From the NCBI GenBank assembly GCA_034440515.1, contig JAWXCF010000024.1, forward strand, positions 1-19,747: a stretch of 19,747 bases of DNA. The letters are read 5' to 3'. The stretch is from JAWXCF01 sp034440515 (lineage in GTDB: Bacteria > Bacteroidota > Bacteroidia > CAILMK01). Both the position numbers and the translations under genes were made by a program. The notes beneath the pieces are model-generated. The model saw nothing but the letters and a program-made list of their open reading frames with translations. It did no database searches and was not told the DNA's origin. Each line of letters begins with the position of its first letter. Position 1 is the stretch's first letter. Shown here piece after piece: positions 7,069 to 14,987 of this stretch.

Positions 7069-9534
7069 ATGAGCTTAAAACTTAAGCTTACAGGCTTCAT
7101 ATTGTCCTTATTGTTTGCTGTCACGCATACAACTCTTGGACAAAGCATAACAGTAGTAGATAAATCTACTAGAAATCCCATAGCGGGAGCTAGCATTTAT
7201 ATAAATGAGGTACTAACAGGCAAAACCAACGAAAAAGGTAAACTAACTTTGCCAGAAGGAATGTCTATATATGCAAATCAATTGGTTGATCTACATATAT
7301 ATGCCAGCAGTTATCAGTCGCAACTTTTGCAAAAAAAGTTAACTAATGATGTAAATGTGTCTTTGTATCCATCTATCATCACCATACAAGAAGTTACTGT
7401 GTCTGCATCTCGATTTGAAGATTCATCGCTTCAATCACCACAAAACATTCAGAAGATTGACCAGCGTGATATAGAAGTTCTAAACCAAGGCTCAACTGCC
7501 GACCTAATGGCACAATCTGGAAAAGTATTTGTGCAAAAAAGCCAATTAGGTGGTGGATCTGTGGTCATAAGAGGCTTTGAAGCAAATAGAGTGCTGATGG
7601 TGGTAGATGGTGTTAGAATGAATAATGCCATATACAGGTCTGGCCACTTGCAGAACATTATAACTATGGATCAAAACTCTTTAGATCACTTAGAAGTATT
7701 CTACGGACCTGGATCTGTGCAATACGGAAGTGATGCGATAGGTGGGGTACTTAGTTTCTATACCAAGAAACCTAAAATTAGTGAAACTCCAAAATTATCT
7801 GGAGCTGCATTTGTTAGGGGAAATACAGCAAGTCTTAGCCGTGCTAACAGCAATTTAGTTGATCAGTTGGGCGAATCATCTGGGCATTTAGAGTTAAACT
7901 ATGGAACTAGGCGTGTTGCTGTATTTGGTGGGTTTACGTATTCAAAATTTAATGACTCTAGGCAAGGTGATATTGGAAATCCATATTATGACAAAGTGTG
8001 GAAGCGTAATCAATATGTAGTAACTGAAAACGGTGTAGATAAAATAGTTTCAAATTCTGACCCCAACCTGCAAGTAGGCAGCGGATATAGTCAATACGAT
8101 GGTATATTGAAAGTACTATTTGCCCCGACTAAAAAAGTTAAACACACCCTTAACTTTCAATATAGCAACAGCAGTAATGTAAATAGGTACGATAGACTTA
8201 CAGACATTAGGGCAGGCAGTTTACGCTTTGCAGAGTGGTACTATGGACCTCAACAACGACTAATGGCTAGTTATCAATTAGAATTAGACAGTGCGAGCAT
8301 ATATGATAAGGCCAGCATAACAGTTGCCTACCAAAACATTGTTGAAAGTCGTCATAACAGAGATTTTGGTAAGGACATAAGAAATGACAGAACTGAAACT
8401 GTAAATATGGTAACAATCAACATAGATATGGCCAAAAGATTAAACCGAAGGCTTGGTATGCGATATGGAATAGAAGTATGGTATAACGATGTAAACAGTA
8501 GGGCCGATGGAACAAGCATAAAAACAGATGCTAAAACCGCCATCAGCACCAGATATCCTGATGGCAGTAATTCCTATACAAGTGGTGCAGCGTATATTAA
8601 CTTTGAGTACAAGATATTGCCTGCATTAACTGCGCAGCTAGGTGGTAGATACAGCGTGATTCAGACTAAATCAACTTTTGGTCAGAACTCATTTTACAAA
8701 CTTAATTCGTTAGTAATAGACAATACTTTCTCTGCTACAAACGGTAGTTTCGGTATGGTATATACACCACAAGGTGATTGGAAAATATCTGGACTGGTAA
8801 GCACTGGGTTCAGAGCTCCAAATATTGACGACTCAGGTAAGTTCTTTGATAGTCAATCTGGGGCAACGGTAATGGTGCCAAATGCAAATTTGAAGCCCGA
8901 ATATGTTAGTAATTACGAGGTAACTATACAGAAAACGTTCAACAAACAGTACAGATTTACTGCCAATGTCTACTATATGAACTTTACTGATATAATTCAA
9001 GCAGGATCAGATAAGTTTAACGGTCAAGACAGTATTCTATATGATGGCAAATTGAGTAAAGTGGTTTCTAACCAAAACTATAACCGAGCTAATGTGTATG
9101 GGGCTTATTTTGGTATTGATGCACAACTAAACAATCAATTATCATTTAGCCAAACGCTTACATTTACTAAGGGAATTATTAAAGTAGAGGCAGATAATAC
9201 TGAAGTTCCACTGGACCACATTCCCCCCACATTTGGCAAATCTATGTTTACCTACACTGCCGCTAAAGTTCGTGTAGATTTCTATGCTCTGTACAATGGT
9301 TGGAAGCGAATTGAGGACTTCAATCCAAATGGAGAAGACAATCAGCGATACGCTACCCCACTAGGTATGCCAGCTTGGTATACGCTTAATGTTAGGGCAA
9401 CCTACTTTATGAATAAAAATACGAGTGTTCAATTAGGTGTGGAAAACATTACCGACCAAAACTATCGATTTTTTTCATCAGGTATTTCCTCACCAGGTCG
9501 ATTTGTGAGTCTTACGCTTAGGGCAAAGTTCTAA
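7069..9534 (+). CDS. TonB-dependent outer-membrane receptor, heme/hemoglobin-receptor-like
   Basis: An outer-membrane active transporter of 821 residues. A signal peptide covers about residues 1-24. A carboxypeptidase-regulatory-like beta-sandwich follows (about 25-103), as is usual for Bacteroidota receptors. A TonB-box-like EVTVSASR (108-115) precedes the plug domain (about 116-235), which contains VVIRGFEANRV, VDGVRMNNAIYRSGH and FYGPGSVQYGSDAIGGV. The 22-strand barrel runs to the C-terminus and ends in the terminal aromatic (RAKF). The plug wording and the FRAP (581-584) and NANLKPE (605-611) boxes resemble heme/hemoglobin receptors (HmuR/HemR type), but the histidine normally found between those two boxes is absent. 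No SusD partner is adjacent, so a SusC role is unlikely. No perfect promoter box lies upstream. The transcript ends at the hairpin at 9560. Receptor family firm; ligand uncertain. Confidence 0.92.
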   Translation: MSLKLKLTGFILSLLFAVTHTTLGQSITVVDKSTRNPIAGASIYINEVLTGKTNEKGKLTLPEGMSIYANQLVDLHIYASSYQSQLLQKKLTNDVNVSLYPSIITIQEVTVSASRFEDSSLQSPQNIQKIDQRDIEVLNQGSTADLMAQSGKVFVQKSQLGGGSVVIRGFEANRVLMVVDGVRMNNAIYRSGHLQNIITMDQNSLDHLEVFYGPGSVQYGSDAIGGVLSFYTKKPKISETPKLSGAAFVRGNTASLSRANSNLVDQLGESSGHLELNYGTRRVAVFGGFTYSKFNDSRQGDIGNPYYDKVWKRNQYVVTENGVDKIVSNSDPNLQVGSGYSQYDGILKVLFAPTKKVKHTLNFQYSNSSNVNRYDRLTDIRAGSLRFAEWYYGPQQRLMASYQLELDSASIYDKASITVAYQNIVESRHNRDFGKDIRNDRTETVNMVTINIDMAKRLNRRLGMRYGIEVWYNDVNSRADGTSIKTDAKTAISTRYPDGSNSYTSGAAYINFEYKILPALTAQLGGRYSVIQTKSTFGQNSFYKLNSLVIDNTFSATNGSFGMVYTPQGDWKISGLVSTGFRAPNIDDSGKFFDSQSGATVMVPNANLKPEYVSNYEVTIQKTFNKQYRFTANVYYMNFTDIIQAGSDKFNGQDSILYDGKLSKVVSNQNYNRANVYGAYFGIDAQLNNQLSFSQTLTFTKGIIKVEADNTEVPLDHIPPTFGKSMFTYTAAKVRVDFYALYNGWKRIEDFNPNGEDNQRYATPLGMPAWYTLNVRATYFMNKNTSVQLGVENITDQNYRFFSSGISSPGRFVSLTLRAKF

Positions 9535-9559
9535 GCATTTTAACATAATCTTTGATTGA

Positions 9560-9594
9560 AATAGCCCCCTTTAGAATATCTGAAGGGGGCTATT
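9560..9594. terminator. Bidirectional hairpin terminator between convergent genes
   Basis: AATAGCCCCCTT (9560-9571) and AAGGGGGCTATT (9583-9594) form a perfect 12-bp stem with an 11-nt loop. T/A-rich sequence follows on the plus side (ATTTTATATA). It lies between the TonB receptor stop (9534) and the lpd stop (9616), which face each other, so it can end both transcripts; the U-rich tail is better for the plus strand. Confidence 0.85.
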
Positions 9595-9615
9595 ATTTTA
9601 TATATATTGGGTATG

Positions 9616-11004
9616 CTATAAGTGTATAACCTCACCATATGCAGCTGCAGTTGCTTCCATTATTGCCTCACTCATAGTAGGGTGTGGATGAATGGTTTTA
9701 ATAACTTCGTGCCCAGTAGTCTCTAGTTTTCTAGCAGATACTACCTCGGCTATCATTTCAGTTACATTAGCACCAATCATATGGCAACCTAACCATTCGC
9801 CATACTTCGCATCAAATATTACCTTAACAAATCCTTCTTTTGCACCTGCTGCACTAGCCTTGCCACTCGCACTAAATGGAAATTTACCCACCTTTACTTC
9901 ATATCCAGCTTCTTTAGCTTCTTTTTCTGTCATACCTACACTGGCTATTTCAGGGTTACAATAGGTACACCCAGGTATGTTATTATAATCGATAGATTCT
10001 GGTTTTAATCCAGCTATATACTCTACACAGGTTATTCCCTCTGCACTAGCTACGTGAGCCAATGCTTGTCCTGGTACTATGTCTCCGATGGCATATATGC
10101 CTTCAACATTGGTTTTATAGTTTTCGTCAACTTGTATTATTCCTTTCTCTACTATTATGTTCAGGCTTTCTAATCCTATATTTTCTGTATTTGGCGTTGT
10201 TCCAGTTGCAGATAGAACCACATCACACTCTATGATTATTTCACCATCTTTTGTTTTAACTTTTACATTACAACCTACACCACTAGTATCTACGCTTTCC
10301 ACACTGCTACCCGTCATTATGGTCATACCTGCCTTTTTAAATGACTTTTCAGCTGCTTTGCTCACTTCTTCGTCTTCACGTGGCAATATGTTCGGCATAA
10401 ACTCTACAATAGTCACCTCTGTCCCCATAGTTTGATAGAAATAGCCAAACTCGATTCCAATTGCTCCACTACCTATTATCACCATCTTTTTAGGCATTTC
10501 TGGCAATACCATTGCATCACGATAACCAATAATTTTCTTATTGTCTATTTTTACATTTGGCAAGTCTCTACTTCTAGCACCTGTAGCAATGATTATGTTT
10601 TTCGACTCTAGTAGTTTTTTTGCGCCATCTTTATCTGTTACCTCTACTTTTTTATCTCTAGTCAGCTGGGCGTTACCCATTACTACTTCTATCTTATTCT
10701 TCTTCATTAGAAAAGTAACTCCATTACTCATTCCTTGCGCTACACCTCTACTTCGTTTAATAATGGCTGGAAAATCTGCGTTTGCCTCTGCTACAGATAT
10801 TCCATACTCTTCAGAGTGCTTTATGTATTCAAATACATTAGCAGACTTAAGCAAAGCCTTAGTAGGTATGCACCCCCAGTTTAAGCAAATACCACCCAAA
10901 CTTTCACGCTCAACTACGGCGACTTTCATTCCCAACTGGGAAGCTCTGATAGCAGCAACATAACCGCCAGGACCAGTCCCCATTACTATTAAATCGAATG
11001 TCAT
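9616..11004 (-). CDS. lpd: Dihydrolipoyl dehydrogenase (E3)
   Basis: This cytoplasmic FAD-disulfide oxidoreductase reoxidises dihydrolipoamide, the E3 step shared by pyruvate, 2-oxoglutarate and branched-chain dehydrogenase complexes and the glycine cleavage system. The FAD-binding GTGPGGYVAA is at residues 9-18. The redox-active disulfide is Cys40-Cys45 in GGICLNWGCIPTK. The NAD-binding GSGAIGIEFG follows, then the second FAD motif around GIYAIGDIV. The C-terminal interface carries the catalytic His441-Glu446 pair in HPHPTMSE. Its 462 residues are the usual length. No E1 or E2 gene is next to it, so it probably serves several complexes. A perfect promoter box sits 43 nt upstream of the ATG. 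All key residues are intact. Confidence 0.97.
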   Translation of the reverse strand: MTFDLIVMGTGPGGYVAAIRASQLGMKVAVVERESLGGICLNWGCIPTKALLKSANVFEYIKHSEEYGISVAEANADFPAIIKRSRGVAQGMSNGVTFLMKKNKIEVVMGNAQLTRDKKVEVTDKDGAKKLLESKNIIIATGARSRDLPNVKIDNKKIIGYRDAMVLPEMPKKMVIIGSGAIGIEFGYFYQTMGTEVTIVEFMPNILPREDEEVSKAAEKSFKKAGMTIMTGSSVESVDTSGVGCNVKVKTKDGEIIIECDVVLSATGTTPNTENIGLESLNIIVEKGIIQVDENYKTNVEGIYAIGDIVPGQALAHVASAEGITCVEYIAGLKPESIDYNNIPGCTYCNPEIASVGMTEKEAKEAGYEVKVGKFPFSASGKASAAGAKEGFVKVIFDAKYGEWLGCHMIGANVTEMIAEVVSARKLETTGHEVIKTIHPHPTMSEAIMEATAAAYGEVIHL

Positions 11005-11047
11005 ATCTTGATTATCTTAATTAAAAATGCCTAAATATTCTGTAGGG

Positions 11048-11055
11048 CAAATCTA
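11048..11055 (-). promoter_or_regulatory. -7 promoter box TAGATTTG for lpd
   Basis: Read on the minus strand, TAGATTTG matches TAnnTTTG exactly and lies 43 nt before the lpd ATG, giving a leader of about 36 nt. An AT-rich inverted repeat (AACAATAT 11056-11063 with ATATTGTT 11087-11094) sits immediately upstream, over the expected -33 region. Confidence 0.5.
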
Positions 11056-11118
11056 AACAATATAGTTTTGAAATTATCAGTACTTGATATTGTTACTGGG
11101 TGCAAATACTGACTTTTG

Positions 11119-11685
11119 CTAACCAGCTGTATTAAACTTATTCATAGTTATGGCTGGGCCTGCCAATACAAAACTCTCTATAGCCTCTACAGACTTGATA
11201 ATAGACTTTTGAACTATCGGCCACTCTTCACCTGACCATTTGCCAAGCACGTAATCAACCTGTTTTCCTTTACTAAATTCATTGCTGATGCCAAATCTCA
11301 GTCTAGAATAATCTTGTCCTGCTACGAGTTCTTGTATGCTTTTCAGACCGTTATGTCCCCCGTCGCTGCCCTTGGTTTTAATCCTTAATCTGCCAGTAGG
11401 CAAGGCCAAATCATCTGTAACTATCAGTATGTTTTCCTTACTTATATTCTCCTCTTGCATATAGTACCTTACAGCTTTACCGCTCAGGTTCATATAGGTA
11501 TCTGGTTTAAGTAGTATTAATTGTTTGTTTTTTATTCTGCCTTGTGCTACGTTCCCGTAGCGTTTGCCAGAAAAAGAAATGGAGAGCTTGTCAGACAAAC
11601 TCTCCAATATTAAAAATCCAATGTTGTGCCTAGTTAGGGTGTATTCATCACCAGGATTACCCAGCCCTACTATTAAGTATTTCAT
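11119..11685 (-). CDS. pth: Peptidyl-tRNA hydrolase
   Basis: This enzyme cleaves the ester bond of peptidyl-tRNAs released by stalled ribosomes and so recycles tRNA. The N-terminal motif YLIVGLGNPG contains Asn10, and the catalytic His20 is in LTRHNIGF; both fall at the same positions as in the E. coli enzyme. The conserved DDLALP and the tRNA-binding KGSDGGHNGLKSI follow. Its 188 residues are normal. It lies 99 nt downstream of rplY on the same strand with no promoter box between, so it is probably read from the rplY promoter, possibly modulated by the small hairpin at 11755-11773. The rplY-pth order is conserved in the phylum. Confidence 0.97.
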   Translation of the reverse strand: MKYLIVGLGNPGDEYTLTRHNIGFLILESLSDKLSISFSGKRYGNVAQGRIKNKQLILLKPDTYMNLSGKAVRYYMQEENISKENILIVTDDLALPTGRLRIKTKGSDGGHNGLKSIQELVAGQDYSRLRFGISNEFSKGKQVDYVLGKWSGEEWPIVQKSIIKSVEAIESFVLAGPAITMNKFNTAG

Positions 11686-11754
11686 TTGGAAGTAATGTTT
11701 AAAAAAGATGTAAAATTAAACTATTAATATTGAGCGCATTGGGTGCCAAGTGCT

Positions 11755-11773
11755 AAGCGACACCTACTCGCTT
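11755..11773 (-). other. Small perfect hairpin between rplY and pth
   Basis: AAGCGA (11755-11760) and TCGCTT (11768-11773) form a 6-bp stem with a 7-nt loop in the 99-nt spacer. No U-run follows on the minus strand, so it is not a classic terminator. It could be an mRNA-stability or processing element that sets the rplY:pth ratio, or a chance structure. Confidence 0.3.
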
Positions 11774-11784
11774 TGTTATACTAA

Positions 11785-12369
11785 TTATTTCTTTTTACCG
11801 TCAGCTTCTTCAGTTTTACCACGAAGACCACGAGGTATTTCAACACTGGCAATTGGAGTAGCCATAGCATTTAATATCTCGATGTTTGATACGATAACCT
11901 CTTTTACTTTTATAGATTTACCTAAAGCTAAATGGCTAATGTCAACATCTATAGTTTCAGGCATATTAGCAGGTGTACCTTTTACCTTAAGTTTACGTAT
12001 TTTCTTTACGAATTTACCACCCTCACGTGCACCAGCAGCGGTACCGATAAAGTTAATTGGCAATTCAATTTTGATAACTTGATCATCTGATACTTCAAAG
12101 AAATCTATGTGAAGAATTTCCTCGCTTAATGGGTGGAATTGAATTTGTTTAACCACAGCTTCATAAGCTTCTCCGTGTATTGACAAATTTACTTTAAAAG
12201 TATCTGGTGAATAAACTAGTGGTTTTAAATCACTTACGAAGATTGAGAAGTGTAAGTTACCACTTTTTCCATACAGTTCACAGGGTATATACCCCTCACC
12301 GCGTAAGCTATTTAAGGCTGATCTGCCCAATAGCTCTCTTTTACTGCCTGATAGGCTTAATGTTTTCAT
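11785..12369 (-). CDS. rplY: 50S ribosomal protein L25 (general stress protein Ctc form)
   Basis: A ribosomal protein that binds 5S rRNA in the large subunit. At 194 residues it is the long Ctc-type form: an N-terminal L25 beta-barrel (about residues 1-95; KRELLGRSALNSLRGEG, IPCELYG, FHPLSEEILHIDFFEV) followed by the C-terminal TL5/Ctc domain (about 96-185; INFIGTAAGAREGG, DVDISHLALGKSIKV). A short Lys/Glu-rich tail ends the chain. It has its own perfect promoter box 31 nt upstream, and pth follows. In many Bacteroidota prs is directly upstream; here a 425-residue outer-membrane protein gene lies between. Confidence 0.97.
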   Translation of the reverse strand: MKTLSLSGSKRELLGRSALNSLRGEGYIPCELYGKSGNLHFSIFVSDLKPLVYSPDTFKVNLSIHGEAYEAVVKQIQFHPLSEEILHIDFFEVSDDQVIKIELPINFIGTAAGAREGGKFVKKIRKLKVKGTPANMPETIDVDISHLALGKSIKVKEVIVSNIEILNAMATPIASVEIPRGLRGKTEEADGKKK

Positions 12370-12400
12370 TATTGCACTTGAAAATTAAAGAAATGAGGTG

Positions 12401-12408
12401 CAAAAATA
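12401..12408 (-). promoter_or_regulatory. -7 promoter box TATTTTTG for rplY-pth
   Basis: A perfect TAnnTTTG match on the minus strand, 31 nt before the rplY ATG (leader about 25 nt). It shows that rplY and pth need not depend on the prs transcript despite the conserved order. Confidence 0.5.
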
Positions 12409-12488
12409 CATTTAAACTCATTAAATATTGTAATGTAAAGCTTTAAAATTTAGTAAAATATAGCATTATTGTTTATAATCCTAGTTAT

Positions 12489-13766
12489 TTAAAGGGATTT
12501 ACCTGAAATAAAATTGCTAGGAGCTTCATAACGTTGAATACCAAGTCCTAATCCAGCCCTAATAAAAAATTTAGACTGTTGATAGTAAATGTTGTAAGGA
12601 TCTGAGCCATAGTAACCTCCCTCGCTAAATAAGTAGGTAGCTCCACCCTTTAGGTGCCAAGCATAGGTTACAGATATATTTATACGTTTGGCTATTCCTT
12701 GCACTTCGGTGTGGCTTATTTTAGTACCCTCCTTTAAGTATCTGTCTGCCATTATAGTAGCCTGTAAGTATATACGCCAGCGTTCAAATAAATAGGGTCT
12801 AGTTAAGTACAAGGTATCTCTCTGCTCTACGTCAACTATGTTTTCTCTTAATATTTGACGCTTAATACAACCCAAACTTAGATTTATCCTGTTTTTAGAA
12901 TACAGATTGTATTTATTTAGCTGTTCAGACAACCACCAATGGTATTCAAAATCTATGTTTCCGTAGTATTTGAATGAGCGTTTCTTGACATAAACTAAAC
13001 TATCCCAATCGTGAATATTGGTAATGAAACCATAACCAAACCTTGTAACGAAATTATCTGCAAAGTCTCCGTTGTAAATATTTGGAGAACCAGGCGGAAA
13101 TGGGAAAACAAATCCAAGTGGAAATCTGGTTAAAATAGTTTGCACAATATCACCATCAAAGTATGGTTTCTGATCTTGTCCGTTGCTATGATGGTATCCT
13201 TTTAAATATAAAAAGTCACCATTAATGCACGATGTATCGAAATGTAAAGACTTGTATATTTTAACAGCAGGTATATAACTTGGGGTACGTACTGGCCTAG
13301 AATTATCTAAAGTACTAATGTCATTTAGGAATAATCTAATTTTAACCCGCGTTTCAAAATCGACCACTATACCTCGCCAACTGGGCTTACCGCCAATAAA
13401 AAAATGAGGCTGAATATCAACATCTAATGGGAAAGGCTTCTTCTGATAGATTGGGTCAATATTGTGATAATAGTTTAAAAAGGGTGAAATGGTAGTTAAG
13501 TTCGGAGTCTCCTTAATGTTGTTGAAAAAATTAATAGAGTTATACCTTTTTATCAATATTTCATAGTCCCTTTTAGTAGGTAACAGCCTTTGTTTAAGGA
13601 TTGAATTTTGAATAAATATTTGATTGCTATCCTTGATAGTAATAGACTGATTATCAATTATCGTGTCATTTTTTAGTACATACTTGGATGTAACTTTTTT
13701 AGCGAAACTTACGCCCGGCGACAGTATGCAAATAAGTAGTACATATTTTAACCAAATTGACATCAA
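12489..13766 (-). CDS. Unrecognised outer-membrane protein with an OMPLA-like HxSNGQ motif
   Basis: I cannot name this 425-residue protein with confidence. A signal peptide covers about residues 1-22 (ICILSPGVSFA then KK). The mature part has many short alternating aromatic/polar strands typical of an outer-membrane beta-barrel, though it does not end in an aromatic residue. GYHHSNGQ (190-197) places His192 and Ser194 in the HxSNG spacing of the outer-membrane phospholipase A catalytic centre. Asn238 in GDFADNFVTRF could be the third residue, but it is 44 residues after the serine instead of about 12. SRPVRTPSYIP (155-165) and WRGIVVDFETRVKIRL (130-145) may be strand-turn motifs. The gene sits 119 nt before rplY and 100 nt after prs on the same strand, without a clear promoter, so it probably rides on the tRNA-Gln-prs transcript. 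A lipid A deacylase or a plain barrel are alternatives; the catalytic role is inference. Confidence 0.75.
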   Translation of the reverse strand: MMSIWLKYVLLICILSPGVSFAKKVTSKYVLKNDTIIDNQSITIKDSNQIFIQNSILKQRLLPTKRDYEILIKRYNSINFFNNIKETPNLTTISPFLNYYHNIDPIYQKKPFPLDVDIQPHFFIGGKPSWRGIVVDFETRVKIRLFLNDISTLDNSRPVRTPSYIPAVKIYKSLHFDTSCINGDFLYLKGYHHSNGQDQKPYFDGDIVQTILTRFPLGFVFPFPPGSPNIYNGDFADNFVTRFGYGFITNIHDWDSLVYVKKRSFKYYGNIDFEYHWWLSEQLNKYNLYSKNRINLSLGCIKRQILRENIVDVEQRDTLYLTRPYLFERWRIYLQATIMADRYLKEGTKISHTEVQGIAKRINISVTYAWHLKGGATYLFSEGGYYGSDPYNIYYQQSKFFIRAGLGLGIQRYEAPSNFISGKSL

Positions 13767-13866
13767 CTGAGTGAATATATTGAGGTGGTAGTTTAAATTA
13801 TGTTAGGTATTTCCGCTTAACTAAATAAAATAACTTTAGAAAAGTATAACAATAGATAAGCAGTTA

Positions 13867-14838
13867 TTAAATTCCTAATGGCACCTGCATTGAGTTTGGC
13901 ATTGTAAATAGCGAACTAATTGAACCATACTCATATACGTTTCTAATTGCATTTGCAAATAAATCTGCAGCAGACAATACTTTAATCTTACTACAAGTAA
14001 CCTTAAGTGGAATAGTATCACATACTACCAATTCTGTTAATATGCTGTTCTCAATAGTTTCTATTGCTTTACCACTTAATACTGGGTGAGTACATAGCGC
14101 CCTAACACTTTTCGCACCATTATCTACCATCAGTTGGGCTGCTCTGCTTAAAGTGCCACCTGTGTCAACTATATCGTCAACTATTACAATGTCTTTATCT
14201 ACTACGTCACCAATTATCCTCATACTATCTATCTGGTTGGCACGTTTACGATGCTTATCGCAAATAACGATATCAGCCAATAGATGCTGGGCAAAGTACC
14301 TAGCTCTTTGCGATCCACCCATATCAGGCGCAGCTATAACTAAGTTTTCCATTCCTAAATTTCTAATGTAAGGAATGAAAATAACAGAAGAATCTAAGTG
14401 ATCTACTGGTACTTCAAAAAAGCCTTGAATTTGCGGAGCGTGTAAATCCATAGTCATTATTCGACTGATGCCTGCACTTGCTAATAGGTTTGCAACTAGT
14501 TTGCTACCAATAGCCACCCTAGGCTTATCTTTTCTGTCTTGCCTAGCAAAACCAAAATAAGGAACTACAGCTGTAATATAATGTGCAGAGGCTCGTTTAG
14601 CAGCATCAATACAGAGTAGCAATTCCATTAGGTTATCGCTAGGTGCAAATGTGCTTTGCACAATAAACACATCGCAACCCCTAACAGATTCATTAAAGCT
14701 TGGTTGGAACTCTCCATCGCTGAAGTATGTAGTGGATAATGATCCTAAATCTTGACCAAAACCGGCGGCGATTTTCTCCGCCAGATAAGTCGATTGAGTA
14801 CAAGAGAATATCTTGACGGGGTTAAACCTGGCGGGCAT
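13867..14838 (-). CDS. prs: Ribose-phosphate pyrophosphokinase (PRPP synthetase)
   Basis: This cytoplasmic enzyme makes PRPP from ribose 5-phosphate and ATP for purine, pyrimidine, NAD, His and Trp synthesis. Visible motifs are the flexible-loop region YFGFARQDRK, the metal-binding DLHAPQIQGFF, the ATP-contacting APDMGGSQRAR, and the PRPP loop DIVIVDDIVDTGGT. The chain of 323 residues is slightly longer than usual: about 12 residues (TMPNSMQVPLGI) follow the normal end near SISSLF. The ATG at 14838 lies only 21 nt after the 3' end of tRNA-Gln, with no promoter box in that gap, so prs is probably expressed from the tRNA promoter and its mRNA 5' end may be created by tRNA 3' processing. Confidence 0.97.
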   Translation of the reverse strand: MPARFNPVKIFSCTQSTYLAEKIAAGFGQDLGSLSTTYFSDGEFQPSFNESVRGCDVFIVQSTFAPSDNLMELLLCIDAAKRASAHYITAVVPYFGFARQDRKDKPRVAIGSKLVANLLASAGISRIMTMDLHAPQIQGFFEVPVDHLDSSVIFIPYIRNLGMENLVIAAPDMGGSQRARYFAQHLLADIVICDKHRKRANQIDSMRIIGDVVDKDIVIVDDIVDTGGTLSRAAQLMVDNGAKSVRALCTHPVLSGKAIETIENSILTELVVCDTIPLKVTCSKIKVLSAADLFANAIRNVYEYGSISSLFTMPNSMQVPLGI

Positions 14839-14859
14839 AATGTTTTATTTGAAATTTAG

Positions 14860-14930
14860 TTGCCCGAAGAGGAGTCGAACCTCTACAAACAGAACCAAAA
14901 ACTGTCGTCCTGCCATTAGACGATCGGGCA
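14860..14930 (-). tRNA. tRNA-Gln (UUG anticodon)
   Basis: A full cloverleaf is visible: acceptor TGCCCGA/TCGGGCA (7 bp), D arm GTCT/GGAC with loop AATGGCA, anticodon arm ACAGT/TCTGT with loop TTTTGGT (anticodon TTG, 14896-14898 on the plus strand), and T arm AGAGG/CCTCT with loop TTCGACT. The discriminator is A, and CCA is not encoded. The U1-A72 first pair agrees with glutamine tRNA identity. The last anticodon-stem pair (31-39) is a U-U mismatch; all other stems pair. The gene is 71 nt long and lies 21 nt upstream of prs. Confidence 0.95.
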
Positions 14931-14939
14931 ATACAGGTG

Positions 14940-14947
14940 CAAAGGTA
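14940..14947 (-). promoter_or_regulatory. -7 promoter box TACCTTTG for tRNA-Gln-prs
   Basis: A perfect TAnnTTTG match on the minus strand ends 9 nt before the tRNA 5' end, so transcription would start almost at the mature tRNA. The octamer is identical to the one before the aldehyde dehydrogenase gene. It is the only promoter candidate close to prs. Confidence 0.55.
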
Positions 14948-14987
14948 ATACAAGATTTTAATTGTTTAGAAATAATTTCTTGAAATA

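Noticed and set aside
10541..10963. 140-codon open frame antisense to lpd
   Set aside because: Composition follows the lpd frame in reverse complement, there is no promoter box, and lpd is an intact housekeeping gene.
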